Source of the DNA: Sporomusa malonica
GTDB lineage: Bacteria; Bacillota; Negativicutes; Sporomusales; Sporomusaceae
Strand: one strand, 5' to 3'
Assembly (NCBI RefSeq): GCF_041428715.1
Contig: NZ_CP155572.1
DNA: 64,000 nucleotides
Positions 1-8,914 of this stretch are shown here, in pieces. Positions within the stretch are counted from its first letter, which is position 1. Each line of letters begins with the position of its first letter. Under the pieces are notes generated by a model. The model saw only the letters and a program-made list of their open reading frames with translations, made no database searches and had not been told where the DNA came from. Position numbers and translations under genes: made by a program.

Positions 1-1590
1 ATGAGCGCGGATACCGCTTATATGGCAAGCATTTGGCAACAGGCCCTGATACATATGAAAAAAGCGTTTATCAAACCGCTTTTTGAAACATGGATCAAAT
101 CGACAATGCCGCTGTCAATTAACGATAATGTTATTGAAATTGGCACTCCTAAGCAATTTGTCAAGGAATGGTTGGAAAGCCGCTATGTGCCTGTTATTAA
201 GGCTGCCTTAAAAGCTGCCGCCAACAAAGATTTTGAAGTTATCTTTATAAATATGGATATTGAAATGGAAGGTGTCGAAGAAACTCCCCTGCTTGACGTA
301 GATACGGAAGCTGACGTACTTGCTGAGGATATTCCTTTCACCACTCCAGCCAAAGACACACTCTCGCTTCCACAAAGTCCTGCTCAGCAAGAGGCTGAGG
401 ATGATATCAACCATAATGACTTTCTGAAATACCTTGATGATATGGGCGATATTCCTGAAGCAGCTGCGTCACTTTCACCGGCGGCTGCTGTACCTGCTCC
501 CCAAACCACTATCCAACCGGAAAAAAGGCCTTCAAGAAACCAGCCATACTATACAATACCCGGAGATGATTTTAATTTAAATCCTAAATACGTTTTTTCC
601 ACATTTGTTATTGGCAACTCCAATCGATTAGCCCATGCTGCTTCGCTGGCCGTCTCAGAGGCACCAGCACAAGTCTATAATCCTTTCTTTATTTATGGCG
701 GTGTAGGATTAGGGAAAACTCATCTTATGCATGCTATCGGTCATCGCATCAAAGAAAACAACCCAAACATGAAGGTTGTCTATATATCCAGCGAAAAATT
801 CACCAACGAACTCATTAATTCCATTATTAGCGGTAATCCGGAAAGTTTTCGTCAGCGTTACCGTTATATTGATGTTCTCCTTGTTGATGACATTCAATTC
901 CTATCTAAAAAAGAACATACTCAAGAAGAATTCTTTCATACCTTTAACACCCTGCATGAGGCAAACAAACAGATCATTATCTCCAGTGACCGGCCGCCTC
1001 GGGAAATTCAAACCCTTGAAGACAGGCTGCGCTCCCGCTTTGAATGGGGATTGATCACAGATATCCAGACCCCAGACCTAGAGACACGGATTGCCGTACT
1101 CCGAAAAAAAGCTATGATGGAAAGTCTTAGTGTTCCCAATGAAGTTGTCGTATATATTGCCAGCCGGATTGAAAACAATATTCGTGAGCTTGAGGGTGCA
1201 TTAATCAGGGTTATTGCCTATGCATCACTTAATAATCAACCAATCGATATTGATTTGGCTACCGAAGCCCTTAAAGATATCTTTCCTAATGGCCGGCCAA
1301 AACAGGTTACCACAGATCTAATTCAAGAAATTGTCGCAGGCCACTTTAAACTTAAATTAGAGGATATGTCAGCCAAGAAACGAACCCGTAATGTGGCTTA
1401 CCCCCGGCAAATCGCCATGTATCTATGCCGCGAACTAACCGAAACTTCACTGCCAAAGATCGGCGAAATATTTGGCGGCCGTGACCATACTACCGTTATA
1501 CACGCTCACGACAAAATCAGCCGGGAGAAAAATATGGACGCCAAACTTAACAATACACTCAAGGATCTGATTAAGCGTATTGAATCATAG
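1..1590 (+). CDS. dnaA: Chromosomal replication initiator DnaA
   Basis: AAA+ initiator that binds DnaA boxes and opens oriC. The 529-residue product has an N-terminal domain I (about 1-90), a long acidic and proline-rich linker (about 90-180, the reason it exceeds the roughly 450 residues usual in Firmicutes), the AAA+ core with Walker A GGVGLGKTH near residue 233 and Walker B LLVDDIQF near 295, and the C-terminal DNA-binding domain IV with the signature GGRDHTTVIHA near 493. The ATG is the first base of the window, so its ribosome site and promoter are not visible. It heads the conserved dnaA-dnaN-recF-gyrB block. Identification is secure. Confidence 0.98.
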   Translation: MSADTAYMASIWQQALIHMKKAFIKPLFETWIKSTMPLSINDNVIEIGTPKQFVKEWLESRYVPVIKAALKAAANKDFEVIFINMDIEMEGVEETPLLDVDTEADVLAEDIPFTTPAKDTLSLPQSPAQQEAEDDINHNDFLKYLDDMGDIPEAAASLSPAAAVPAPQTTIQPEKRPSRNQPYYTIPGDDFNLNPKYVFSTFVIGNSNRLAHAASLAVSEAPAQVYNPFFIYGGVGLGKTHLMHAIGHRIKENNPNMKVVYISSEKFTNELINSIISGNPESFRQRYRYIDVLLVDDIQFLSKKEHTQEEFFHTFNTLHEANKQIIISSDRPPREIQTLEDRLRSRFEWGLITDIQTPDLETRIAVLRKKAMMESLSVPNEVVVYIASRIENNIRELEGALIRVIAYASLNNQPIDIDLATEALKDIFPNGRPKQVTTDLIQEIVAGHFKLKLEDMSAKKRTRNVAYPRQIAMYLCRELTETSLPKIGEIFGGRDHTTVIHAHDKISREKNMDAKLNNTLKDLIKRIES

Positions 1591-1860
1591 TATCAGTGTA
1601 TAACTCTGTGTATAACCACAAGTTTAAGATGTACACAAACTGTGTATAATTTTATACAGACATTTTTCTGTTGATATGTTGATAACCGCTATAACACTTA
1701 TCGACATATTATAAACACGCTAACTTCAAATAAATCCACCACTCGACATATTTATCAACATATCAACAGCACCTACTACTATTACGGCTATTTTATTACT
1801 ATATGTATTAAATAATAATAATATTACTGCTTTATCCAAATTTTTTACTGCAACCGAGAA
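1591..1860. other. oriC: Candidate oriC: DnaA-box cluster and AT-rich region between dnaA and dnaN
   Basis: This gap holds several 9-mers matching or nearly matching TTATNCACA. On the minus strand they are tgtgtataa at 1607-1615 and 1641-1649 (perfect TTATACACA) and tgttgataa at 1677-1685. On the plus strand they are ttatacaga at 1652-1660, ttatcgaca at 1698-1706, ttatcaaca at 1752-1760 and ttatccaaa at 1832-1840. A further near match is agtgtataa at 1595-1603. Next to them lies a very AT-rich stretch at about 1786-1830 with repeated taa/aat trinucleotides, a plausible unwinding element. Position beside dnaA agrees with bacterial origins. The region upstream of dnaA, which may hold more boxes, is outside the window. 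Confidence 0.75.
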
Positions 1861-1878
1861 ATGCAAGGAGGCTTCTCT

Positions 1879-3009
1879 ATGAAAATTACCTGTGCTAAAG
1901 ACCAGCTGAACCATGCTGTTCAAACAGTTCAAAAGGCTGTGGCTGCAAAAGCAACTCTCCCTATCCTGGCAGGTATATATCTCTCAGCCCAAAATAACAA
2001 ACTCGAACTTCAAGCGACAGACTATGAAATTGGCATAAGCTGCGCTATCGATGCCCAAGTCGATATTCCAGGACAAATTGTTTTATCAGGCCGTTATTTT
2101 CAAGAACTAGTAAAAAGGCTTCCAGGCGAAACAGTTGAAATTGCCTCATCAACTGAAGATCGCACAATAAAAATCACCGCAGGTACATCTCAATTTAATC
2201 TTCTAAGTCTGCCTGCTGAAGAATTTCCTATCTTAAAACCTCTTTTTGATAAATCAGATAACAACAATACACTTATAATTAAAGACAATTTACTGCGCGA
2301 CCTAATTAAACGAACTGTATTTGCTTGCGCTACCGAAGAAAGCAGACCTATTTTTACTGGTGCGCTATTAGAATCAACAGAAACTGATGTACGAATGATT
2401 GCTACCAACACTCATCGACTAGCATTAAAAAAGAGTATATTAGAAAAATCTAGTGATAATAGTAATCCTTTAAAAATCGTTATTCCATCTAAGGTGCTTA
2501 ATGAATTAGCTCGTTTATTATCATCAGAGCTGCCTGTTGATGTTAATATTTGCTGGGAAAAAAACCGGGTAGCCTTTCGTTTTGAAAATGTATATTTAGA
2601 GTCTAGAATCATTGAAGGACAATACCCTGACTATAACCGCGTAATTCCTCCGCAATTTGGTACAGTCGCATCGATCAATACAGCCTTATTTATGGATGCT
2701 GTCGAACGTGTTTCACTTATGGCTAAAGACGGGGAATATAACGTAATTAAGTTTCAATTCAACGCTGATGAAGTTATCATAACCTCGAATAATCCTGATA
2801 TTGGAAAGGCCTATGAAACAGTACCTATTGTTACAGAGGGTACAGAAATAACAATTGCATTTAATGCTAAGTATGTAACAGATATTCTAAAAAACATTGG
2901 CGCCACCGAACTACATTTCTCCCTAAATACTCCTCTTAGTCCAGCAAGTATAAAGCCTGTTAATGATGATAACTATACATATATTATTACTCCAGTTCGT
3001 ACCAGTTAA
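1879..3009 (+). CDS. dnaN: DNA polymerase III beta sliding clamp
   Basis: Ring-shaped processivity clamp that tethers the replicative polymerase. The product is about 376 residues, the usual length, with three repeated clamp folds; recognisable stretches are MKITCAKDQLNHAVQTVQKA at the N-terminus, SRPIFTGALLE in the middle and a C-terminal YIITPVRTS in place of the common YLIMPMRL ending. An in-frame ATG lies at 1861, but the one at 1879 is preferred because it gives the family N-terminus and has aaggagg at 1864-1870 ahead of it. It follows the putative oriC and precedes yaaA-recF. Confidence 0.97.
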   Translation: MKITCAKDQLNHAVQTVQKAVAAKATLPILAGIYLSAQNNKLELQATDYEIGISCAIDAQVDIPGQIVLSGRYFQELVKRLPGETVEIASSTEDRTIKITAGTSQFNLLSLPAEEFPILKPLFDKSDNNNTLIIKDNLLRDLIKRTVFACATEESRPIFTGALLESTETDVRMIATNTHRLALKKSILEKSSDNSNPLKIVIPSKVLNELARLLSSELPVDVNICWEKNRVAFRFENVYLESRIIEGQYPDYNRVIPPQFGTVASINTALFMDAVERVSLMAKDGEYNVIKFQFNADEVIITSNNPDIGKAYETVPIVTEGTEITIAFNAKYVTDILKNIGATELHFSLNTPLSPASIKPVNDDNYTYIITPVRTS

Positions 3010-3043
3010 CTGTTAAAGCGCGATTTCGTATGGAGGAAAAATT

Positions 3044-3265
3044 ATGGAAGAAATCGAAATACACACCTCAGAAATTAATATGGATCAGTTGCTAAAATGG
3101 GCAGGAATTATTGATAATGGTGCCCACATTAAGCCTTTTATTGAGGACAAGATGATTAAACTTAATGGCACTATTATTACTGAACGAAGAAAGAAAGTCC
3201 GTCCTGGTGATATTATTGAGATAAAAGGTATTGGCTGCTGGAGAATTATTACAGGTGAGGCATGA
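3044..3265 (+). CDS. yaaA: S4-domain RNA-binding protein YaaA
   Basis: Small S4-like protein of 73 residues found between dnaN and recF in many Firmicutes. The S4 fold covers nearly the whole chain: LLKWAGIIDNGAHIKPFIED followed by the beta part with KLNGTIITERRKKVRPGDII. The family is thought to bind structured RNA and has been linked to ribosome biogenesis; the exact role is not settled. A ribosome site, tggagg, lies just upstream of the ATG. The end overlaps the recF start by 4 nt, indicating translational coupling. Confidence 0.9.
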   Translation: MEEIEIHTSEINMDQLLKWAGIIDNGAHIKPFIEDKMIKLNGTIITERRKKVRPGDIIEIKGIGCWRIITGEA

Positions 3266-4359
3266 GAGTAAAACGGCTGACTTTACGTAATTTCAGAAAT
3301 TATGTAAATATTAATATTGACTTTACGGCTAACATTAATATTTTTGTTGGATTAAACGCACAAGGGAAAACCAATCTTTTAGAGGCTTTGTATTTTTCGG
3401 CGATGGGGCGATCCCACCGTACTAGCACCGATCTGGAGCTAATTCGCTGGGATCAGCCTGCAGCCAGTATAGAAGTTATTTTTGATCGGCAAGATATGGA
3501 AAATTCGCTTAAAATAAAGCTTATAGCCAACCAAAATAAGGAGATACTATATAATAGTCATCCTTTGCCGGCGCGGGAGATTGTAGGTTCCCTTAATGCA
3601 ATATTATTTTCGCCAGAGGATTTGCTGCTAATAAAAGGAGCGCCGGCTTTACGTCGGCGCTTTTTGGATAATGAAATATCGCAAGCTAACCCGGTATATT
3701 ACCGACAACTCTTAAACTATAACCGGATGTTGGGACAACGTAATAATCTGCTAAAAAAAATCAGAGAAGGCAAGGCAAGTACTGATTTGCTGCATCCATG
3801 GGATGAACAACTAGCTGGATCAGCTGCAAATATTACAAAAAAACGCCTTGAATCAGTAAAAAAACTGACAATGCTCGCCAATCTCCATCATCGTAAAATT
3901 ACCGGCAGCCGTGAAAACCTGTCAGTAGCATACTTTTTAAACGGCTCAAATCAGGATAAAGTTGATGATTTGAGCGGTTGGTATCATGAGCAAATTAAAT
4001 GTCAGCGTAAACAGGATATTATGAGCGGTAGTACAAGTATTGGCCCACACCGTGATGATCTAATTTTTTCAGTAAATGGCAAGAATATGCGCAATTTTGG
4101 CTCACAGGGTCAACAACGTACAGGTGTATTGGCTTTAAAGCTGGCTGAATTAGAATTTATTAAATCAGAAACTGGCGAATATCCTATTTTATTGTTAGAT
4201 GATGTTATGAGTGAACTTGACGCCGGACGCCGTTCTGAGTTACTCTTATTTATTAGGGAACGTGTTCAAACATTTATCACCGCTGCTGATGAACAATATT
4301 TTTCTGAAGGAAAATTAGGAAAATTCTACCGAATATTAAGTGGTACAGTAACGGAGTGA
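3262..4359 (+). CDS. recF: DNA replication and repair protein RecF
   Basis: SMC-like ATPase that loads RecA at single-stranded gaps together with RecO and RecR. The 365-residue chain has the N-terminal RecF signature RVKRLTLRNFRNY, Walker A GLNAQGKTN near residue 31, the signature region GSQGQQRTGVLALKLAE near 277 and Walker B ILLLDDVMSELD near 311. Length and motif order are normal. Start and stop overlap or abut the neighbours (ATG shared with the end of yaaA, 4 nt to the next gene), so it is part of the dnaN-yaaA-recF-DUF721-remB-gyrB transcription unit. Confidence 0.97.
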   Translation: MRVKRLTLRNFRNYVNINIDFTANINIFVGLNAQGKTNLLEALYFSAMGRSHRTSTDLELIRWDQPAASIEVIFDRQDMENSLKIKLIANQNKEILYNSHPLPAREIVGSLNAILFSPEDLLLIKGAPALRRRFLDNEISQANPVYYRQLLNYNRMLGQRNNLLKKIREGKASTDLLHPWDEQLAGSAANITKKRLESVKKLTMLANLHHRKITGSRENLSVAYFLNGSNQDKVDDLSGWYHEQIKCQRKQDIMSGSTSIGPHRDDLIFSVNGKNMRNFGSQGQQRTGVLALKLAELEFIKSETGEYPILLLDDVMSELDAGRRSELLLFIRERVQTFITAADEQYFSEGKLGKFYRILSGTVTE

Positions 4360-4363
4360 TACA

Positions 4364-5230
4364 ATGTTCAGGCTAAAGGATGTATTGCCAGGGACGCTAA
4401 AATCGATGGGTTTAACCAAAAAGTATAATGCTCAATCTGTTATTATTCACTGGCAGGAGATTGTAGGTGAGGAAATCTCAAGTCATTCGTGGCCCATTTC
4501 AGTAGAGCGCGGTACTCTACTTTTAGCTGTGAATAATCCAGTATGGAGTCATCATTTGATGATGCTTAAACTAGGGATAATGGATAAGATTAATACATTT
4601 CTCAATGAAAAACTAATAGTAGATATTCGGTTTCAGGCAGGAGATTTGAAAAAATACCAGAATCATCAAGAAGATGGGGAAAATATTGCTATTTTGCAAC
4701 CAGCTAAGCTTGATGCTGGCGAGTTAGCTGATGTGTGGCAAAAAACTGAAGCTATTCAGGATGCTAACCTTCGGAAAAAATGCTATTACATGTTAATAAA
4801 ACAAACAGGGATTACTAAAACAAAACAAAAAGCAGGCTGGCAGTCCTGTAAACGCTGCAGCGTATTAGTGCCTCCAGGGCAAATGCATTGCACAGCCTGC
4901 TATATTGAATGTAAGCAGGAAAAGAGTCAGGCGCTCACAAAGCTCCTAATGGAGGCTCCCTGGTTTAATTATCAGGAAACATGCAATTTTGTTCCTTGTG
5001 TTCCGCGTGAGTTTCACGCTGTTAAAAAGCGCTTAGTACATAAACTAATTCGTGGTCTGTTTGAGCCTGGATGGGATAAGCTTAACGAAGCTGTATTAGT
5101 TATGCTGATGACAGGAATCAAACCAGATAGAATAAACCAAGAAACTATTGATACTGTTATTAGCAAAATAAAAGTGCGACTTGCGGAAAAAGTCAGGAGG
5201 AAAAAATATGTTTCTTCACCTGGGCGCTGA
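4364..5230 (+). CDS. DUF721 (DciA-like) protein with a zinc-finger middle
   Basis: The N-terminal 100 residues fit the DUF721/DciA family (LPGTLKSMGLTKKYN, IIHWQEIVGEEISSHSWPIS, LLLAVNNPVWSHHLMMLK). DciA proteins load or regulate the replicative helicase DnaB in bacteria lacking DnaC or DnaI, so a helicase-loading role is an inference from family and from its place between recF and gyrB. Residues about 163-186 carry two CxxC pairs (CKRC and CTACYIEC), a likely zinc site. The C-terminal 100 residues are unrecognised. At 288 residues it is longer than simple DUF721 proteins. The 3' end overlaps remB by 23 nt in another frame. Confidence 0.8.
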   Translation: MFRLKDVLPGTLKSMGLTKKYNAQSVIIHWQEIVGEEISSHSWPISVERGTLLLAVNNPVWSHHLMMLKLGIMDKINTFLNEKLIVDIRFQAGDLKKYQNHQEDGENIAILQPAKLDAGELADVWQKTEAIQDANLRKKCYYMLIKQTGITKTKQKAGWQSCKRCSVLVPPGQMHCTACYIECKQEKSQALTKLLMEAPWFNYQETCNFVPCVPREFHAVKKRLVHKLIRGLFEPGWDKLNEAVLVMLMTGIKPDRINQETIDTVISKIKVRLAEKVRRKKYVSSPGR

Positions 5231-5471
5231 TACTGTTATTCCCTTACGCAATGTAATAGCCATTTTTGATTTGAAGATAGCTGGCTCAGCAATCACTGAA
5301 AAATATATAAAAAAAGTAAAATCTATGAACAAAACCATTGATATATCTGATAACAATGCAAAAAGTTTTATTATAACAGACCAAAATGTTTATCTATCAG
5401 CTATATCATCACAAACATTGAAAAAAAGAGCTGGCCATATAGCGGTCGGCGATGAGGAATACGGGGGTTAG
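5208..5471 (+). CDS. remB: Extracellular matrix regulator RemB family (DUF370)
   Basis: Small 87-residue protein beginning MFLHLGADTVIPLRNVIAIF, the hallmark of the DUF370/RemB (YaaB) family that lies between recF and gyrB in Bacillus. RemA/RemB proteins influence biofilm matrix genes in Bacillus subtilis; the role here is by analogy. The ATG at 5208 is chosen over an in-frame upstream ATG at 5181 because it yields the family N-terminus and has aggagg about 6 nt before it. The start lies inside the 3' end of the DUF721 gene, and gyrB follows 2 nt after the stop. Confidence 0.88.
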   Translation: MFLHLGADTVIPLRNVIAIFDLKIAGSAITEKYIKKVKSMNKTIDISDNNAKSFIITDQNVYLSAISSQTLKKRAGHIAVGDEEYGG

Positions 5472-5473
5472 GC

Positions 5474-7393
5474 ATGATGTCAGAAATGAGTGATACAACA
5501 GTAAACGGCAGTTATGGTGCTCAGCAGATTCAGGTTCTTGAAGGCTTGGAGGCTGTCCGCAAACGCCCTGGTATGTATATTGGAAGTACTTCAGCTAAAG
5601 GACTGCATCATCTGGTATACGAGGTTGTGGATAATAGTATTGACGAGGCTTTGGCCGGTTTCTGCAACAGAGTTCAAGTAAAAATACATAAAGATAATTG
5701 TATAACAGTTATTGATAATGGCCGCGGTATCCCGGTAGATATGCATGAAACAGGAAAACCGGCTGTTGAAGTCGTGCTTACCATCCTACATGCAGGCGGT
5801 AAATTTGGCGGTGAAGGCTATAAAGTTTCTGGTGGCCTCCATGGTGTTGGCGTATCTGTAGTTAATGCGCTGTCCGAATGGATGGAGGTAGAGGTAAAAA
5901 GAAATGGTAAGATTCATTTTATTCGCTTCGAACGCGGTAATACTGTACAAAGTCTTAAGATTATCGGCGAGACTGAAGAAACTGGAACCAAGGTAACTTT
6001 TAAACCTGACGCACAAATTTTTGAGGAAACTGAATATAGTTTTGATACACTAAAAAATCGCCTCCGGGAACTGGCTTTCCTTAATCGAACGCTGACTATA
6101 ATTATTGAGGATGAGCGGACTGAAGAAAGGAAAGAGTTTTACTATGAGGGCGGCATCTCTTCTTTTGTTGAGCATTTAAACAAAAATAAGGATGTTGTTC
6201 ACGCCAAGCCAATCTACCTAAACGGATCAAAAGACACTACTCTTGCTGAAATCGCAATTCAATACAATGACGGCTATGTTGAAAATATATATTCGTTTGT
6301 TAACAACATTAATACCCAGGAAGGCGGCACACATTTAAGTGGCTTTAAGATTGCCTTAACCAGGACGATTAATGAATATGCCCGCAAATTTAATGTCCTT
6401 AAAGAAAATGATGAAAACCTAAGCGGCGAAGATGTTCGCGAAGGAATGACAGCAGTCATCAGCGTCAAACTGCAGGAACCGCAATTTGAAGGGCAAACCA
6501 AGACTAAACTGGGCAACAGCGAAGTCAGAGGTATTATCGATAATATTGTCTCAGAGGGTCTTAATGAATTTTTTGAAGAAAACCCTGCAGTTACTAAAAA
6601 AATCATTGAGAAATCTCTAACAGCTTCTCGGGCACGAGAAGCTGCCCGTAAAGCGCGTGAATTAACTAGGCGTAAAAGTGCCCTTGAATCAAGCTCACTA
6701 CCAGGGAAACTGGCCGATTGTTCAATAAAAGATCCTGACCAGACAGAGATATATCTCGTAGAAGGAGATAGCGCCGGAGGCTCGGCAAAACAAGGCCGTG
6801 ACCGTCGCTTTCAAGCTATTCTGCCATTACGGGGAAAAATCCTTAACGTAGAAAAAGCTCGATTGGACAAAATCCTCAACAATGAAGAGATCAGAGCTAT
6901 GATTACTGCCTTTGGTAGTGGGATTGGCGAGGAGTTTGACATCGAAAAACGCCGTTATGGCAAGATTATTATCATGACAGACGCCGATGTTGACGGGTCA
7001 CATATCCGCACCTTGCTGTTAACATTCTTCTATCGGTATATGCAGCCGTTAATCCAGAGTGGTCATGTATATATTGCCCAACCGCCGCTCTATCTTATCA
7101 AAAAAGGCAGAGAAAGCTGGTATCTCTATAGTGATGCCGAAATGGATAATCTGCTAAGCAGAATTGGTCGTGAAGGCATTAATGTTCAACGATATAAAGG
7201 TTTAGGTGAAATGAATCCAGAGCAATTATGGGAAACTACTATGAATCCTGAAACCAGGACAATCCTCCAGGTTGAACTTGAAGATGCTATATCTGCGGAT
7301 GAAATATTTTCGATACTCATGGGTGATAAAGTAGAACCAAGACGTAAGTTTATTGAGGATAATGCAAGTAAGGTTAGGAATTTGGATATATAA
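5474..7393 (+). CDS. gyrB: DNA gyrase subunit B
   Basis: ATPase and TOPRIM subunit of DNA gyrase, which introduces negative supercoils. The 639 residues carry the GHKL ATPase motifs (VVDNSIDEALAG, IDNGRGIPVD, GGLHGVGVSVVNALS), the QTKTKLGN transducer motif, the TOPRIM motifs LVEGDSAGGSAKQGRDR and TDADVDGSHIRTLLL, and the C-terminal RYKGLGEMNP. It is the last gene of the dnaA block and ends in a strong terminator. Unusually for the Bacillus-type arrangement, gyrA is not next but about 13.7 kb downstream. The exact start is uncertain by one to a few codons (ATG ATG at 5474/5477). Confidence 0.98.
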   Translation: MMSEMSDTTVNGSYGAQQIQVLEGLEAVRKRPGMYIGSTSAKGLHHLVYEVVDNSIDEALAGFCNRVQVKIHKDNCITVIDNGRGIPVDMHETGKPAVEVVLTILHAGGKFGGEGYKVSGGLHGVGVSVVNALSEWMEVEVKRNGKIHFIRFERGNTVQSLKIIGETEETGTKVTFKPDAQIFEETEYSFDTLKNRLRELAFLNRTLTIIIEDERTEERKEFYYEGGISSFVEHLNKNKDVVHAKPIYLNGSKDTTLAEIAIQYNDGYVENIYSFVNNINTQEGGTHLSGFKIALTRTINEYARKFNVLKENDENLSGEDVREGMTAVISVKLQEPQFEGQTKTKLGNSEVRGIIDNIVSEGLNEFFEENPAVTKKIIEKSLTASRAREAARKARELTRRKSALESSSLPGKLADCSIKDPDQTEIYLVEGDSAGGSAKQGRDRRFQAILPLRGKILNVEKARLDKILNNEEIRAMITAFGSGIGEEFDIEKRRYGKIIIMTDADVDGSHIRTLLLTFFYRYMQPLIQSGHVYIAQPPLYLIKKGRESWYLYSDAEMDNLLSRIGREGINVQRYKGLGEMNPEQLWETTMNPETRTILQVELEDAISADEIFSILMGDKVEPRRKFIEDNASKVRNLDI

Positions 7394-7412
7394 AATAGTT
7401 GTTTATAAATGC

Positions 7413-7453
7413 AAATCACCCAGTCAATAAAAATATTGACTGGGTGATTTTTT
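7413..7453 (+). terminator. Intrinsic terminator of the gyrB transcription unit
   Basis: A 17-bp perfect stem (aaatcacccagtcaata pairing with its complement) with a short loop, ending in a T run. It faces the minus-strand terminator that starts at 7491, so the two units converge tail to tail. Confidence 0.9.
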
Positions 7454-7724
7454 AAAAAAAAGTAAGAGGAAGGTTTTCCCCTTCCTCTTACTTTAGCAGC
7501 CATCCCTATAGAATTCATGAACACGACAATCTCAAACAACTTGCTTCCGAAACGGGTTAACTTTACTCTTATACCAGACGGAAAACTTGTTTCAAACGGC
7601 CCTATTTTACAAACAAAAAACACTATCCTGCCTGAAACTAACCTACTTGCAATTAACGGAAACCTGGATATTTCCTAGATACTGCAATCCTGGTTGAATC
7701 TACGGCTCTATAGGGATGGTGCTT
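7454..7724 (-). ncRNA. Candidate structured non-coding RNA, 6S-like rod
   Basis: A complete minus-strand transcription unit without a convincing gene. A near-consensus promoter (7759-7731) would start RNA near 7724. The RNA has a perfect 13-bp terminal stem (7719-7707 pairing with 7512-7500), further nested pairings seen by eye (AUUCA/UGAAU next to the terminal stem, UUUCCG/CGGAA, and an apical GUUUCA-GGC/GCC-GUU-UGAAAC), and ends in an intrinsic terminator: a 12-bp stem, 7491-7480 with 7473-7462, then eight U at 7461-7454. The core is about 220 nt. Terminal stem, internal loops, apical stem and size resemble 6S RNA, which sequesters RNA polymerase. I cannot confirm the family from the primary sequence, so another abundant small RNA is possible. 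Confidence 0.55.
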
Positions 7725-7730
7725 ACTTAG

Positions 7731-7759
7731 ATAATACCATAGCTTAGATTGCTTTTCAA
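7731..7759 (-). promoter_or_regulatory. Sigma-A-type promoter for the minus-strand ncRNA
   Basis: Read on the minus strand: -35 TTGAAA at 7759-7754, exactly 17 nt spacer, -10 TATTAT at 7736-7731. Only one mismatch to consensus in each hexamer. No open reading frame follows, only the structured RNA. Confidence 0.75.
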
Positions 7760-7825
7760 GTAATATTTATTTAGAAAAATTTGACTACTTAAAAGCACAG
7801 ATTTGTAGTAAATCGTTTAGCCGAA

Positions 7826-8914
7826 TTAGCCCTCTGGCATGTTTATTGACATGCTGTCATATAATAGCTTTTTAGCTTGGCGTGAGGCCCATTTTATTTC
7901 ATTTGCGGTCACTGCTACATCAAGTAAAGCATGCAGATAATAACTACCAGTTAGTTTGGGTTGCCAGTGCTCAATAGCTTGGGTCAGTTTTTCCCAGTAA
8001 TCTTCACTAATCTCTTCAGGTTCAGCTGGAATCTCATCGATAATAACAGACCTGAGCTTTCCGTTAATCCTGGCGATGGTAGAGCAGCCACTTTCTAATA
8101 TCTCTAAAATCATTCTAAATTCTTCACTAATCGACTGAGAGCCTGATTGTTGTCGCCGGTCAAATCTGGCAGGCAAGAGTTCATAAATTCTATCTGCCTT
8201 TCCGATCAGCGACTGGTTGTAGTCAATAAACTTTTCAGCATTGGTAAGCCAATCACTTTGTTCTGTTGCACCTGGCCTTAATATTTCTCCTTCCCGTTGT
8301 AAAAACTCTATCAGTTTGCGTGACTCCTTATTTATTTTATGGACGGCTTTCTTTTGTTCATGACGTATAGGCGGTTTGTTATTTTCAAGTTGAACATAGT
8401 CCTGTATGGCCTGGCAAAAATAACTGACTGCTTGTTGGTTGCTTGCTTGTAGTTTCTCTTTGAATTGCTGTTTGTAGCGGGGGGGCCAGAGAATGATATT
8501 AATGAGCATAGCTACACTCAGACCAACAAATATTACTGCTGTTCTGATTAATGCGTGTGGTAAAAATTGCTCAGTGTTTGAACTCAGGACAAATAAGGCA
8601 GCAATTATCCCCATTGTGATATTGCTCTTAAAGCCAAACTTTATATGTAAATAGATGAGCAGGATGGTGATAAGGCCCATTGTAATAGGGTTACTTCCAA
8701 GTAGGTAGCCCAAAATTAGGCCAGCGCTAACTCCCAAAATGTGTACCATAATCTGATCTTTTGCGGTTGTAATTGTTAAAAATATAGATGGCTGCATATT
8801 AATGACCGCCGAGACAGCGCCAAAAAAGGCTGGCTCAAGATCGAGCATCTTACAAATAAACATGGTAATTGTGACTGCAATACCTGTTTTTATAATGCGA
8901 GCGCCTATTTTCAT
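7826..8914 (-). CDS. Aromatic acid exporter (ArAE/FUSC-like) family membrane protein
   Basis: The N-terminal half (about 1-150) contains several hydrophobic segments typical of the ArAE_1 family, beginning MKIGARIIKTGIAVTITMFI and including PAFFGAVSAVINMQPS. The C-terminal half is soluble, charged and helical (from about residue 155), like the ArAE_1 C-terminal domain of Bacillus YgaE/YqjA-type proteins. Such proteins are thought to export aromatic acids, but the substrate is not predictable. It is single-copy and transcribed toward the ncRNA, with a weak ribosome site (aaggatt) far from the ATG. Length 362 residues is normal for the family. Confidence 0.8.
   Translation of the reverse strand: MKIGARIIKTGIAVTITMFICKMLDLEPAFFGAVSAVINMQPSIFLTITTAKDQIMVHILGVSAGLILGYLLGSNPITMGLITILLIYLHIKFGFKSNITMGIIAALFVLSSNTEQFLPHALIRTAVIFVGLSVAMLINIILWPPRYKQQFKEKLQASNQQAVSYFCQAIQDYVQLENNKPPIRHEQKKAVHKINKESRKLIEFLQREGEILRPGATEQSDWLTNAEKFIDYNQSLIGKADRIYELLPARFDRRQQSGSQSISEEFRMILEILESGCSTIARINGKLRSVIIDEIPAEPEEISEDYWEKLTQAIEHWQPKLTGSYYLHALLDVAVTANEIKWASRQAKKLLYDSMSINMPEG

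Noticed and set aside
7519..7680. A 53-codon plus-strand frame (MNTTISNNLLPKRVNFTLIP...) inside the intergenic region after gyrB
   Set aside because: No ribosome binding site, lies antisense to a unit with its own promoter, terminal stem and terminator, and its ends do not relate to these signals. The RNA interpretation explains more.
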